Assembly: GCF_014851565.1 (NCBI RefSeq)
Contig: NZ_JACVAA010000001.1
Coordinates: 124,001 to 188,000, forward strand
DNA: 64,000 nt
Direction of reading: 5' to 3'
Origin: Pseudomonas sp. PDM15
GTDB lineage: Bacteria > Pseudomonadota > Gammaproteobacteria > Pseudomonadales > Pseudomonadaceae
Shown here: positions 8,912 through 18,500 of the stretch, one piece after another
Layout of the letters: each line of letters opens with the position of its first letter
How positions within the stretch are numbered: the stretch's first letter is position 1
Position numbers and translations under genes: made by a program
Notes under the pieces: generated by a model
Database searches by the model: none
What the model saw: the letters and a program-made list of their open reading frames with translations, nothing else
Told to the model about the DNA's origin: nothing

Positions 8912-9541
8912 TCAGGCCGGCGGATTCCACTCGCGCAGCAGGCCGCGCAGCTGCGCATCGATCAGCGCTGGCGTGTCCGACAGCGGATCGAACAGCTGCG
9001 GGTCGCGGGTCCAGTCGGTGAACAGGCCGATGATCTGCGCGTGCAGCGCCCGCGCGGCCAGGCGCGGAGACATGCCCGGCAGCAGGCGCTCGCGGCAGGC
9101 CGGGCGGGCAAACAGCTGCTCGACCAGGCCGATGAACTGGTTGATGAAGGCGTTGTGCCGCTGCTCGGCCTCGCGCAGTTCATCGGTGAACTCGCAGCGG
9201 TGCAGCAGGATGGTGAAGATGCGCCGTCGCTGCTCGTCGCGGGCCAGGTTGGCGATTGCCTCGATGCACAGGTCGCGCAGCGACAGCAGCGGGTCCGCGC
9301 CGCCGCAGCCGCTGAGGCGCTCGGTCAGCTGCTCCGGCGGCAGGCGCACCTGGCTGAGCATTTCATGAAACAGATGGGCCTTATTTTCGAAGTGCCAGTA
9401 CACCGCGCCACGGGTCACCCCAGCGGCGCGGGCGATCTGTTCCAGGGTGCTGTGGGCCACGCCCTTTTCCAGAAACAGCTGCTCGGCCGCCGCCATGATG
9501 GCGACGCGAGTCTGCTCGGCTTGCTCTTTGGTTCGGCGCAT
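8912..9541 (-). CDS. TetR-family repressor of the adjacent RND pump (TtgR/AcrR-like)
   Basis: The 209-residue protein has an N-terminal TetR helix-turn-helix (STLEQIARAAGVTRGAVYWH, about residues 32-51) and a ligand-binding helical domain of the AcrR C-terminal type. The recognition-helix region 'GVTRGAVYWHFENKAHLF' is very close to the TtgR/AcrR/SmeT group. It is divergent from the efflux adaptor gene, and a TTACA-N12-TGTAA operator sits between them. It should repress both genes and release DNA on binding hydrophobic drugs. Confidence 0.9.
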   Translation of the reverse strand: MRRTKEQAEQTRVAIMAAAEQLFLEKGVAHSTLEQIARAAGVTRGAVYWHFENKAHLFHEMLSQVRLPPEQLTERLSGCGGADPLLSLRDLCIEAIANLARDEQRRRIFTILLHRCEFTDELREAEQRHNAFINQFIGLVEQLFARPACRERLLPGMSPRLAARALHAQIIGLFTDWTRDPQLFDPLSDTPALIDAQLRGLLREWNPPA

Positions 9542-9615
9542 GGCGGGTAGGCGGAATCCGTCTAGGCTCTTGTTCTGGGGAACTCAGTGTAATGAATTCT
9601 GTGCCGCTGTTCAGT

Positions 9616-9637
9616 TTACAGACGAAGATGTATGTAA
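9616..9637. promoter_or_regulatory. TtgR-type operator between the repressor and efflux genes
   Basis: TTACA (9616-9620), 12 bases, TGTAA (9633-9637). From memory, the TtgR operator of P. putida has the same half-sites and the same 12-base separation. It lies in the short divergent region, where one repressor could control both promoters. Confidence 0.65.
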
Positions 9638-9692
9638 CTAGCATGGCACTCCTTCGGGGCCTTGCCCACTTCAAGACGTCATGGAGATGACC

Positions 9693-10841
9693 ATGCTTGC
9701 TCGCTCGCTTCCGTTCGCATTCCCAACGCTTGCCCTGAGCATGCTGTTCAGTCCGTGGCTGCATGCCGCCGAGCAGGGCCAGCAAATGCCGCCGCCGGAG
9801 GTGGTGGTGGAGGAAGCCAAGGTCGAATCGCTGCCGCTGCAGTTCGAATACCCGGCGCGCACCGCCGGCTTCCGTGAAGTGCAGGTACGTGCCCAGGTCA
9901 GCGGCATCCTGCAGGAGCGCACCTATCAGGAGGGCAGTCAGGTCAAGCAGGGGCAGATCCTCTTCCGCATCGACCCACGCCCGTACCAGGCTGCCCTGTC
10001 CCGCGCCAAGGGCTCGCTGGCCCAGGAACAGGCGCGCTACCGGCAGACCGAGCGCGATCTCAAGCGCATCCGTGAGCTGCAGAAGAAGGGCTTCGCCAGC
10101 GAGAGCGAGCTGGACAATGCGGTGTCCAACTTCGAACAGAGCAAGGCCAATATCGAGGCGGCCAAGGCCGAGGTGCAGTCCAAGCAGATCGACCTCGACT
10201 ACACCACGGTGGAGGCGCCGATCTCCGGTATCACCAGCAAGGAAACCGTGTCCGAAGGCAGCCTGATGGTGGCCGGCGACCCGAACGCCAGCCTGCTGAC
10301 CCAGATCACCCAGCTCGACCCCCTCTACGTCAACTTCGCCGCTCCCGATCGCGAGGTGTCCGCCGTGCGCAGCGGCCTGCAGAGTGGCAGCCTGGTGCGC
10401 GAGGGTGGCCAGCAGATGAGCGTGGAGATCAAGTTCGGCGACGGCACCAGCTACCCGGTGGAAGGCAAGGTCGACTTCACCGACAGCCTGATCGACCGCA
10501 GCACCGGCACTGTCAGTGCCCGTGCGGTGGTGGCCAACCCGAACCTGGCGCTGATGCCAGGCCAGTTCGTGCGCGTGGTGGTTAAGGGCATCAACAAGCC
10601 CAACGCGATCACGGTGCCGGAGCGGGCGCTGTCCCAGGGGCCGAACGGCACCTTCGTCTATGTGGTGGATGACCAGGGTATGGCGCGCATTCGCCCGATC
10701 GGCACGGCGCACACCGCCAATGGCCGCTGGGTGGTGGAGAGCGGTATCGAAGCCGGCGACAAGGTGATAGTCGAGGGCCTGCCCAAGGTTCACCCCAACG
10801 CGCCCGTCAAGGTGGTCGACGCCGCCCCTGCCAAGCAGTAA
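9693..10841 (+). CDS. RND efflux periplasmic adaptor subunit (AcrA/TtgA/MexA family)
   Basis: The adaptor protein has about 382 residues. A signal peptide ends near 'PWLHAAEQ'. Next come the beta-barrel/lipoyl halves (VQVRAQVSGILQERTYQEGS), an alpha-hairpin (residues ~100-165) and C-terminal beta domains with 'ALMPGQFVRVVV'. There is no lipobox Cys, unlike MexA and AcrA. I prefer ATG 9693 because GGAG at 9683-9686 is ideally placed; in-frame ATGs at 9681 and 9687 are alternatives. It bridges the inner-membrane pump encoded 12 bases downstream to an outer-membrane channel that is not encoded here. Confidence 0.92.
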   Translation: MLARSLPFAFPTLALSMLFSPWLHAAEQGQQMPPPEVVVEEAKVESLPLQFEYPARTAGFREVQVRAQVSGILQERTYQEGSQVKQGQILFRIDPRPYQAALSRAKGSLAQEQARYRQTERDLKRIRELQKKGFASESELDNAVSNFEQSKANIEAAKAEVQSKQIDLDYTTVEAPISGITSKETVSEGSLMVAGDPNASLLTQITQLDPLYVNFAAPDREVSAVRSGLQSGSLVREGGQQMSVEIKFGDGTSYPVEGKVDFTDSLIDRSTGTVSARAVVANPNLALMPGQFVRVVVKGINKPNAITVPERALSQGPNGTFVYVVDDQGMARIRPIGTAHTANGRWVVESGIEAGDKVIVEGLPKVHPNAPVKVVDAAPAKQ

Positions 10842-10853
10842 GGAGTCAGGCCC

Positions 10854-13800
10854 GTGATTTCCAGGTTCTTTATCGATCGACCGATCTTCGCGGCGGTGAT
10901 TTCCATCGTCATCATCCTCGCCGGTCTCGCGGCCATGCGTGCGCTGCCGGTGGCCCAGTACCCCGAGATTCTGCCGCCGCAGGTATCGGTGACGGCGGCC
11001 TACCCGGGTGCCAGCTCGCAGGTCATCGCCGAGACCGTGGCCGCGCCGCTGGAGCAGGAAATCAACGGCGTCGAGGGCATGATCTACCAGCTGTCCAACT
11101 CCGACAGCAACGGCGCCATGAGCCTGACCGTGTACTTCGACGTCGGCACCGACCCGGACCAGGCCACCATCGACGTCAACAACCGGGTGCAGGCCGCGCT
11201 GGCCAAGCTGCCCGAGGAAGTGCGCCGGCAGGGCGTGAAGGTGGAGAAGAAGTCCTCCGACATCCTGCAGGTGGTGACCCTGTTCTCGCCGGACGATTCG
11301 CGCGACCCGATCTTCATCAGCAACTACGCGCTGATCAACGTAATCGACGAGCTCAAGCGCATCCATGGCGTCGGTGACGCCAGCCAGTTCGGCTCCAAGG
11401 ACTACTCCATGCGCATCTGGCTGCGCCCGGACAAGCTGGCACAGTACGACCTGACGCCAAGCGACGTGGTCAGCGCCATCCAGGAACAGAACTCGCAGTT
11501 CGCCGCCGGCAGCTTCGGCAAGGAACCGCTCAGCAACCCGCAGGACTTCACCTACACGGTGAGCACCAAGGGTCGCTTCACCACGCCGGAAGAGTTCGAG
11601 CAGGTGATCCTGCGTACCGACGCCACCGGCGCCAGCCTGTTGCTCAGCGATGTGGCGCGCGTCGAGCTGGGCGCCCAGGACTACTCCCTGGTCACCAGCC
11701 TCAACGGCAAGAAGAACGCGGCCTTCGGTATCTACCTGCAGCCCGGCGCCAACGCCCTGGATACCGCCGAGGCGGTGCGCACCACCATGGAACGCCTGGC
11801 CAAGCGCTTCCCCGAAGGCATCGCCTACAAGATTCCCTACGACACCACCAAGTTCGTCGAGGTCTCCATCGAGGAGGTGATCCACACCTTCATCGAGGCC
11901 CTGGTGCTGGTGATGCTGGTGGTGTTCATCTTCCTGCAGAACTGGCGGGCCACGCTGATCCCGGTGCTGGCAATTCCGGTGTCGCTGATCGGCACCTTCG
12001 CCGGCATGTACATGCTCGGCTTCTCGATCAACCTGCTGACCCTGTTCGGCATGGTGCTGGCCATCGGCATCGTGGTGGACGACGCCATCGTGGTGCTGGA
12101 GAACGTCGAACGGGTGATGCGCACCGAGAAGCTCAGCCCGCGTGACGCGGCGATCAAGGCCATGGAGGAGGTGACGGGACCGATCGTCGCCATCGTCCTG
12201 GTGCTGTGCGCCGTATTCATCCCGGTCGGCTTCCTCGGCGGCCTGGCGGGGCAGATGTACAAGCAGTTCGCGATCACCATCGCGGTGTCGGTGGTGATCT
12301 CGGGGATCGTCGCCTTGACCCTGTCGCCGGCGCTCTGCGCCCTGATCCTCAAGCCCGAGCACAAGGAGCCGGCAGCGCCGTTCCGCTGGTTCAACAACGC
12401 CTTCGAGCGCTTCACCAACGGCTATACCGCTGGCGTGCGCTTTTTCCTCAAGCGCTCGCTGATCGGCGTGGCGCTATTCGGCGGCATGATCGCCATCATG
12501 GTCGTGCTGTTCGGCCGGGTGCCGGGCTCGCTGGTGCCGGACGAAGACCAGGGCTATGTGATCAACGCCTACTTCCTCCCGCCGGCGGCCTCGCTGAGCC
12601 GCACCGACCAGGTCACCAGCGCGGTCAGCGAGGAGCTGATGCAGCACCCGGCGGTGGAGGACGTGGTGACCTTCGCCGGCTTCGACGTGCTCACCTTCGG
12701 TACCCGCAGCAACGCCGGGGTGTCGTTCATTCCCCTGAAGGACTGGAAGGAGCGCACCACAGAGGAACTGGATGCGCGCAACCTGCCGCAGCAGTTCATG
12801 GGCATGGGCGCCAAGCAGAAGGACGCCCTGGTGATGACCTTCAACCCGCCGCCCATCAGCGGCATGAGTACTACCGGCGGTTTCGAGGCCTATATCCAGG
12901 ATCGCAGCGGCGGCTCCATCGATGAGCTCAGTGCGGTGGTGCAGAAGTTCATCGCCGCCGCGTCCAAGCGTCCGGAGCTGGCGGGGGTCAACAGCACCTT
13001 CCATGCCGACGTGCCGCAGTACTTCGTCGACCTCGACCGCACCAAGGCGCGTGCTCTGGGCGTGGCGATCAACGATGTGTTCACCGCCATGCAGGCGACC
13101 TTCGGCAGCTACTACGTCAACGACTTCAACCTGTATGGGCGCACCTGGCAGGTCAGCCTGCAGTCCGAGGCGGATTTCCGTCGCAATCCGGAAGACCTTA
13201 ACCAGGTGTATGTGCGCTCCAGTGGCGGCGACCTGATTCCGCTGGCCTCGCTGGTGCGCGTGCAGCGCATCCTCGGGCCGGACTCCTACGCGCGCTTCAA
13301 CGTCTACCCGGCGGCCAAGCTGCTCGGCGGGCCGGCGCCGGGCTACAGCTCCGGTCAGGCACTGGAGGCCATGCAGGAAGTGGCCGACGAGGTGCTCGGC
13401 GAGCAGTACAACCTGGCCTGGATCGGCTCTGCCTTCCAGGAACTGGCGACCCATGGCTCGGGCAGTACCGCGTTCATCTTCGGCCTGATCCTGGTATTCC
13501 TGATCCTGGCCGCCCAGTACGAACGCTGGACGCTGCCGATGGCCGTGGTCACCGCCGTGCCCTTCGCGGTGTTCGGCGCGATCCTGGCGATCTGGATGCG
13601 TGGCCTGGCCAATGACGTGTACTTCCAGGTCGGCCTGGTGACCCTGATCGGCTTGGCGGCGAAGAACGCCATTCTGATCATCGAGTTCGCCGTGCTGTGC
13701 CGCGAGGAGCAGAAGATGGGCATCTTCGAGGCGGCGATGGAGGCGGCCAAGCTGCGCTTCCGGCCGATCGTGATGACCTCGCTGGCCTTCATCCTCGGTT

Positions 13801-13994
13801 GCGTGCCGCTGGCCATCAGCACCGGCGCCGGTTCGGCCAGCCGCCACTCGATCGGTACCGGGGTAATCGGCGGCATGCTCGCCGCCACCCTGCTGGCGAC
13901 TTTCCTGATTCCGATGTTCTACCTGCTGGTAGAGTCGCTGGCGGACAAACTGGACAAACGCAAGTCCAAGCACAAGGCGGTAGAGCAGCACTGA
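10854..13994 (+). CDS. Multidrug efflux RND permease (AcrB/MexB/TtgB family)
   Basis: The 1046-residue inner-membrane proton-driven pump has 12 predicted helices and two large periplasmic loops. It starts at GTG with AAGGAG upstream. Family landmarks are [20 protein letters not shown] at the start, [18 protein letters not shown] with the paired Asp residues in helix 4 (proton relay), and [14 protein letters not shown] in helix 10. The length is normal for hydrophobe/amphiphile efflux-1 pumps. No outer-membrane factor follows, so it must use a channel encoded elsewhere. Expression should follow the divergent TetR repressor. Confidence 0.95.
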   Translation: MISRFFIDRPIFAAVISIVIILAGLAAMRALPVAQYPEILPPQVSVTAAYPGASSQVIAETVAAPLEQEINGVEGMIYQLSNSDSNGAMSLTVYFDVGTDPDQATIDVNNRVQAALAKLPEEVRRQGVKVEKKSSDILQVVTLFSPDDSRDPIFISNYALINVIDELKRIHGVGDASQFGSKDYSMRIWLRPDKLAQYDLTPSDVVSAIQEQNSQFAAGSFGKEPLSNPQDFTYTVSTKGRFTTPEEFEQVILRTDATGASLLLSDVARVELGAQDYSLVTSLNGKKNAAFGIYLQPGANALDTAEAVRTTMERLAKRFPEGIAYKIPYDTTKFVEVSIEEVIHTFIEALVLVMLVVFIFLQNWRATLIPVLAIPVSLIGTFAGMYMLGFSINLLTLFGMVLAIGIVVDDAIVVLENVERVMRTEKLSPRDAAIKAMEEVTGPIVAIVLVLCAVFIPVGFLGGLAGQMYKQFAITIAVSVVISGIVALTLSPALCALILKPEHKEPAAPFRWFNNAFERFTNGYTAGVRFFLKRSLIGVALFGGMIAIMVVLFGRVPGSLVPDEDQGYVINAYFLPPAASLSRTDQVTSAVSEELMQHPAVEDVVTFAGFDVLTFGTRSNAGVSFIPLKDWKERTTEELDARNLPQQFMGMGAKQKDALVMTFNPPPISGMSTTGGFEAYIQDRSGGSIDELSAVVQKFIAAASKRPELAGVNSTFHADVPQYFVDLDRTKARALGVAINDVFTAMQATFGSYYVNDFNLYGRTWQVSLQSEADFRRNPEDLNQVYVRSSGGDLIPLASLVRVQRILGPDSYARFNVYPAAKLLGGPAPGYSSGQALEAMQEVADEVLGEQYNLAWIGSAFQELATHGSGSTAFIFGLILVFLILAAQYERWTLPMAVVTAVPFAVFGAILAIWMRGLANDVYFQVGLVTLIGLAAKNAILIIEFAVLCREEQKMGIFEAAMEAAKLRFRPIVMTSLAFILGCVPLAISTGAGSASRHSIGTGVIGGMLAATLLATFLIPMFYLLVESLADKLDKRKSKHKAVEQH

Positions 13995-14035
13995 CCTGCC
14001 GCTGCGGGGGCGCGTACCCCGCCGGCCTTCTTCCG

Positions 14036-14062
14036 GGCGCCCCACGGGGCGCCTTTCGTTTT
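14036..14062 (+). terminator. Terminator after the RND operon
   Basis: The stem GGCGCCC-(CACG)-GGGCGCC is followed by TTTCGTTTT. It lies between the RND pump gene and the MFS gene, which probably has its own promoter or partial read-through. Confidence 0.75.
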
Positions 14063-14090
14063 CCGGGCAGTACCACGTTGTGGAGAACCG

Positions 14091-15278
14091 ATGAATTTTC
14101 GCATCCTGCTGATACTGGGCACGCTCAGCGCCTTCGGGCCCATGGCCATCGATTTCTATCTGCCCAGCTTCCCGACTCTGGCGCGGGTGTTCGGCACCGA
14201 TGTCGACCATGTGCAGATGTCGTTGGCCTCCTATTTCGCCGGCACCGCCCTGGGCCAGCTGATCTATGGACCGCTGGCTGATCGCTTCGGCCGGCGCAAG
14301 CCGCTGCTGGCCGGGCTGGTGCTGTTCACCCTGGCCTCGCTGGCCTGTGCCCTGGCGCAGAGCCTGGAGTGGCTGATCGTCGCGCGCTTCGTCCAGGCCC
14401 TGGGCGGCTGCGCCGGCATGGTCATCTCGCGGGCGGTGGTGCGTGACCTGTGCGACCCGCTGGCCTCGGCCAAGGTGTTCTCCAAGCTGATGCTGGTGAT
14501 GGGTGTGGCGCCGATCCTTGCGCCGCTGGGCGGTGGCGTGCTGCTGCAGCTGTTCGGCTGGCAGTCGATCTTCCTCGGCCTGGTGCTGTTCAGCGCCCTG
14601 TGCCTGGCGGCGGTTCTGCTGTGGCTGCCGGAGACCCGCTCGGCGCAGTTCCCCATCCAGCCCCTGAGCGGTGCGGCGGGACGCTACCTGATGCTGCTGC
14701 GTGATCGCCTGCTGATCGGTTACGGGCTGACCGGCGGGGTGGCCATGGCCGGCATGTTCGCCTACATCTCCGGCTCGCCGTTCGTGTTCATCGACCTCTA
14801 CGGCGTGCCTGCCGAGCACTACGGCTGGCTGTTCGGCGCCAATGCCGCCGGCTTCATCCTCAGCGCCCAGCTCAACGGCTGGCTGCTGCGCCACCATGGC
14901 CCCGGCTATTGGCTCAAGCGCACGATATGGATCTACTGCGCCGCGACCCTGGCACTGCTGGTGGTGGCCATGGCTCGGCCGGCGGAGCTGTGGCCATTGC
15001 TGATCCCGCTGTTCATCACCACCGCCAGCCTGTCCTGCGTGCTGCCCAATGCCACCGCCTGCGCCATGGCCGGGCAGGGCGCCCATGCCGGCAGCGCCTC
15101 GGCGCTGATCGGCTCGTTGCAGTTCACCGTGGCAGCAGGCGCGTCGGGGCTGGTGGGCGCGCTGCACGACGGCAGCGCGCGGCCGATGGCGCTGGTCATC
15201 GCCGTGTGCGGCATCATCACCGTGATCCTGGGGCTGCTCACCGCGCGGCATGCGCGGCGCCACTCGCTGGAGTTCTGA
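14091..15278 (+). CDS. Bcr/CflA-family multidrug efflux MFS transporter
   Basis: The 395-residue 12-helix major facilitator has the family start FGPMAIDFYLPSFPTLA in helix 1 and motif A 'GPLADRFGRRKPLL' between helices 2 and 3. Motif C-like 'VMGVAPILAPLGGG' in helix 5 marks a drug/proton antiporter. It sits just behind the RND pump operon on the same strand but after a terminator. The family includes bicyclomycin and chloramphenicol exporters; the substrate here is unknown. Confidence 0.92.
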   Translation: MNFRILLILGTLSAFGPMAIDFYLPSFPTLARVFGTDVDHVQMSLASYFAGTALGQLIYGPLADRFGRRKPLLAGLVLFTLASLACALAQSLEWLIVARFVQALGGCAGMVISRAVVRDLCDPLASAKVFSKLMLVMGVAPILAPLGGGVLLQLFGWQSIFLGLVLFSALCLAAVLLWLPETRSAQFPIQPLSGAAGRYLMLLRDRLLIGYGLTGGVAMAGMFAYISGSPFVFIDLYGVPAEHYGWLFGANAAGFILSAQLNGWLLRHHGPGYWLKRTIWIYCAATLALLVVAMARPAELWPLLIPLFITTASLSCVLPNATACAMAGQGAHAGSASALIGSLQFTVAAGASGLVGALHDGSARPMALVIAVCGIITVILGLLTARHARRHSLEF

Positions 15279-15290
15279 GCGGCGGCCAGC

Positions 15291-15479
15291 TCAGCTGGCG
15301 CTGCGCACCTCGGCGAGGCCGCGCCAGGGTAGTGGGTGAGGGGCGTTGAGGCGGGCCTGCAGCACGCGGACGAAGTCGCGGGCCTCGGCCTCGCTGCGGA
15401 AACTGACGCCATGCTGGTCCAGGCTGACCTGCCAGCGGGCGCCTTCGGCGGTCGTTACCTGACGAATCTGGATGTTCAT
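15291..15479 (-). CDS. Small conserved hypothetical protein
   Basis: The 62-residue protein starts MNIQIRQVTTAEGARWQVSL and contains no signal peptide or membrane segment. It looks like a compact beta-beta-alpha fold (RWQVSLDQHG, then FRSEAEARDFVRVLQARL), similar to small Pseudomonas proteins of unknown function. The ATG at 15477-15479 is preceded on the minus strand by a GGAGG sequence. The coding bias matches the neighbours, supporting a real gene. No function is proposed. Confidence 0.65.
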   Translation of the reverse strand: MNIQIRQVTTAEGARWQVSLDQHGVSFRSEAEARDFVRVLQARLNAPHPLPWRGLAEVRSAS

Positions 15480-15546
15480 CGCAGACCTCCACGAGGACGT
15501 TGAGGCTGCAGTGTAGACCCGTGCCGTTGCGATTCCCTGACCTGGG

Positions 15547-18500
15547 TCAACCGACCGACTGATGGTCGCTGCGCAGCCAGTGCGCCAGTTGCACGGCGCT
15601 CAGCGGGCGGCTGAACAGGTAGCCCTGGCACTGTTCGCAACCCAGCTGGCGCAGGGCCTGCAGCTGCTCGGTGGTCTCCACGCCCTCGGCCAGCACGCAG
15701 AGCTTGAGGTTGCGCGCCAGGCCGACAATGGTGGCGACGATTTCCAGGTTGGCCTGGTCCTCCGGCACGCCGCGCATGAAGCTCTGGTCGATCTTCAGCT
15801 TGTCCAGCGGGAAGCGCCGCAGGTAGGCCAGCGACGAGTAGCCGGTGCCGAAGTCGTCGATCGCCAGCTTCAGCCCCAGCTCCTTGAGCGCGGCCAGGGT
15901 CGCCTGGGCCTGCTCGACGTTCTCGATCAGCGCACCCTCGGTGATCTCCAGCTCCAGATGCTCGGCCGGCAGGCCGCTGTCATGCAGGGCCTCGCGCACC
16001 TGTTGCTGCAGGTCGGCCTGGCGGAACTGGCGGGGCGACAGGTTGACCGCCAGGGTGTGCAGGTCCAGGCCCTGCTGGCGCCAGAACTGCATCTGCCGGC
16101 AGGCCTCGCGCAGCACCCAGTTGCCGATGGGCACGATCAGCCCGGTTTCCTCGGCCAGGGGGATGAACTGCGCCGGGGAGATCATGCCGGCGCTGCTGTT
16201 CCAGCGCAGCAGCGCCTCCACCCCGACCGGGTGGCCATCGTGGCCGCGCACCAGCGGCTGGTAGTGGAGGATGAATTCGTTGCGCTTGAGCGCCTGGCGC
16301 AGCTGGCCCTCCAGGGTCAGGCGCGTGTGCGCCTGGTGGGTCAGGCCCTGGGTGTAGAAGCGGAAGGTATTGCGGCCTTCCTGCTTGGCCTGGTGCAGGG
16401 CGCTGTCGGCGTTGCGCAGCAGGTCGTCGCTGTTCTGCCCGTCGTCCGGATAGAGGCTGATGCCGATGCTGGCGCCCAGGTAGGCCTCGCGGCCGTTGCC
16501 CAGCGGCAGCGGACGGTCCAGCAGCTCGATCAGGGTACGGGCGATACCGGCCGCCTCCTCGGGGCGCTGCAGGTTCTCCAGCACCACGAGGAACTCGTCG
16601 CTGCTCAGCCGCGCGAGGGTGTCCTCGTTGCGCAGACGCTGCTGCAGGCGGCGCGCCACGGCCACCAGCAGCTCGTCGCCGACCTTGTGGCCGAGGCTCT
16701 CATTGATGGTCTTGAAGTTGTCCAGGTCGAAGTACAGCACCGCGACCCGCTCCTGATGGCGCTGGGCGTGCTCCAGGGCGTGGCCGAGACGCTCCATGGC
16801 GTACAGGCGGTTGGGTAGGTCGGTGAGGGTGTCGAAGTGCGCCAGGTGGGCCAGGCGCTCCTGGCTGTCGCGGTACTGGCTGAGGTCGGTGAAGGTCAGC
16901 ACGTACTGCGGCTGCTGCGGGTCGCAGTCGCGCACCCGGCTGACGGTGAGCCAGAAGGGGAAGCGCGAGCCATCCTGGCGCCGGCTGTTCATCTCGCCCT
17001 GCCAGTGCCCGCTGTCCTGCACCTTGCGCCACAGGGTGCGGTAGCGCGCCCGCTCCATGCTGTTGCCCGGCAGCAGCGGCAGGCGCTGGCCGAGGGCGTC
17101 CTCGGGGCTGAGGCCGGTGATGGTGCTGAAGGCCGGGTTGCTGGTGAGGATGCGCCGCCGCGCGTCGACTATTACCACCGCCTCCTGGGTACTCTCGAAC
17201 ACGGTAGCGGCCTGGTGCAGGGCGCGCTCCTGCTGCTTGCGCACGCCGATGTCCTCGACCACCGAGATGAAGTAGTGCGGCTCGCCGTTGGTGTGGCGCA
17301 CCAGGGTGGCGCTGAGGTGGGCCCAGAGCACCTTGCCGTCGCGGCGCAGGTAGCGTTTCTCCAGGGTCAGCCGCGGGATCTCGCCGGCCAGCAGCTGGCC
17401 GGTCAGGCCCATGTCCTTGTCCAGGTCGTCGGGGTGGGTGATGTCCTGGAAGGTCAGCGCGAGCAGCTCCTCGCGGCCGTAGTCGAGCATCTGGCACAGG
17501 CGCTGGTTGACCCGCAGCCAGCGGCCGTCCGGCGCCAGGTGGGCGATGCCGACGGCCGCCTGCTCGAAGGTGGCACGGAAGCGCAGCTCGCTCTGCAGGC
17601 GCTCGGCATCGCGCTGTTGCTGGCGCACGGCGAGGCCGGCCAGGCGGGTGAACTCGGTGACCAGCTCGATATCCTCGCGGGCCGGCCGCGCCGGGCGCCG
17701 GTAGTAGATGCCGAATACGCCGAGCACCTGGTTCTGGTCATTCTTGAACGGCAGCGACCAGCAGGCACGCAACCCGGCCAGCTGCGCCGGATCGCGGAAC
17801 TCGACCCAGTTGGGATGACTGCGGATGTCCTCGACTATGGTCAGCTCGCCGCTGGCGGCGGCGTGGCCGCAGCTGCCCAGGTCGAGCTGCGCCGGCATGC
17901 CGTCCACCGTGTCGGCGTAGCTGGCCGGCAGGCTGGGCGCGGCCAGCACGCGCAGCACGCCATCGTCCAGGCGCAGGATCGACACCAGCATCTCCGGGCT
18001 GATGCGCTCCAGGCGCAGGGCCATGTCGCTCAGGCTCTCCTGCAGCGGGCGCTGCGCCAGCATGCGGTCGAGCACGGCGTTGCGTGCCTCTTGCAGCGCC
18101 TGGGTGTGGCGCCGCTCGTGGATGTCGCTGAGGCTGCCGCGCAGGCCCAGACCGTGTTGTGGGCCGGCGGCCAGGCGCAGCGATACCCAGTGCGGGCGGC
18201 CATCGGCGTCGCGCAGGCGCAGTTCGCCGAGCCAGCTGCTCTGCTGGTGCGCGACGACGGCGGCGATGTGCAGCCCGGCTTCCTCGCGCTGGCCGTCGTC
18301 GATGAAGTCCAGCAGCGGGCGGCCAATGCTCTCGCGGATGCTGTAGCCGGTGATGGTCTGCCAGGCCGGGTTGACGAAGGTCAGCCGACCGCCGCTGTCG
18401 GTGAGGAAGATCGCCTCATGCAGTTGCTCCACCAGCTCGCGGTAGCGCGCCTCGCTGGCTTCCAGTTCCTGGTGGGCGCTCTTCTGCTGGCCCAGGTCGA

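Noticed and set aside
9381..12362. A 993-codon open frame antisense to the RND genes
   Set aside because: It is a high-GC shadow of the adaptor and pump genes with His/Gln/Gly-rich nonsense peptide and no domain.
12474..15263. A 929-codon frame antisense to the RND pump and MFS gene
   Set aside because: A shadow of two real genes, rich in Gln/His/Gly with no recognisable motif.
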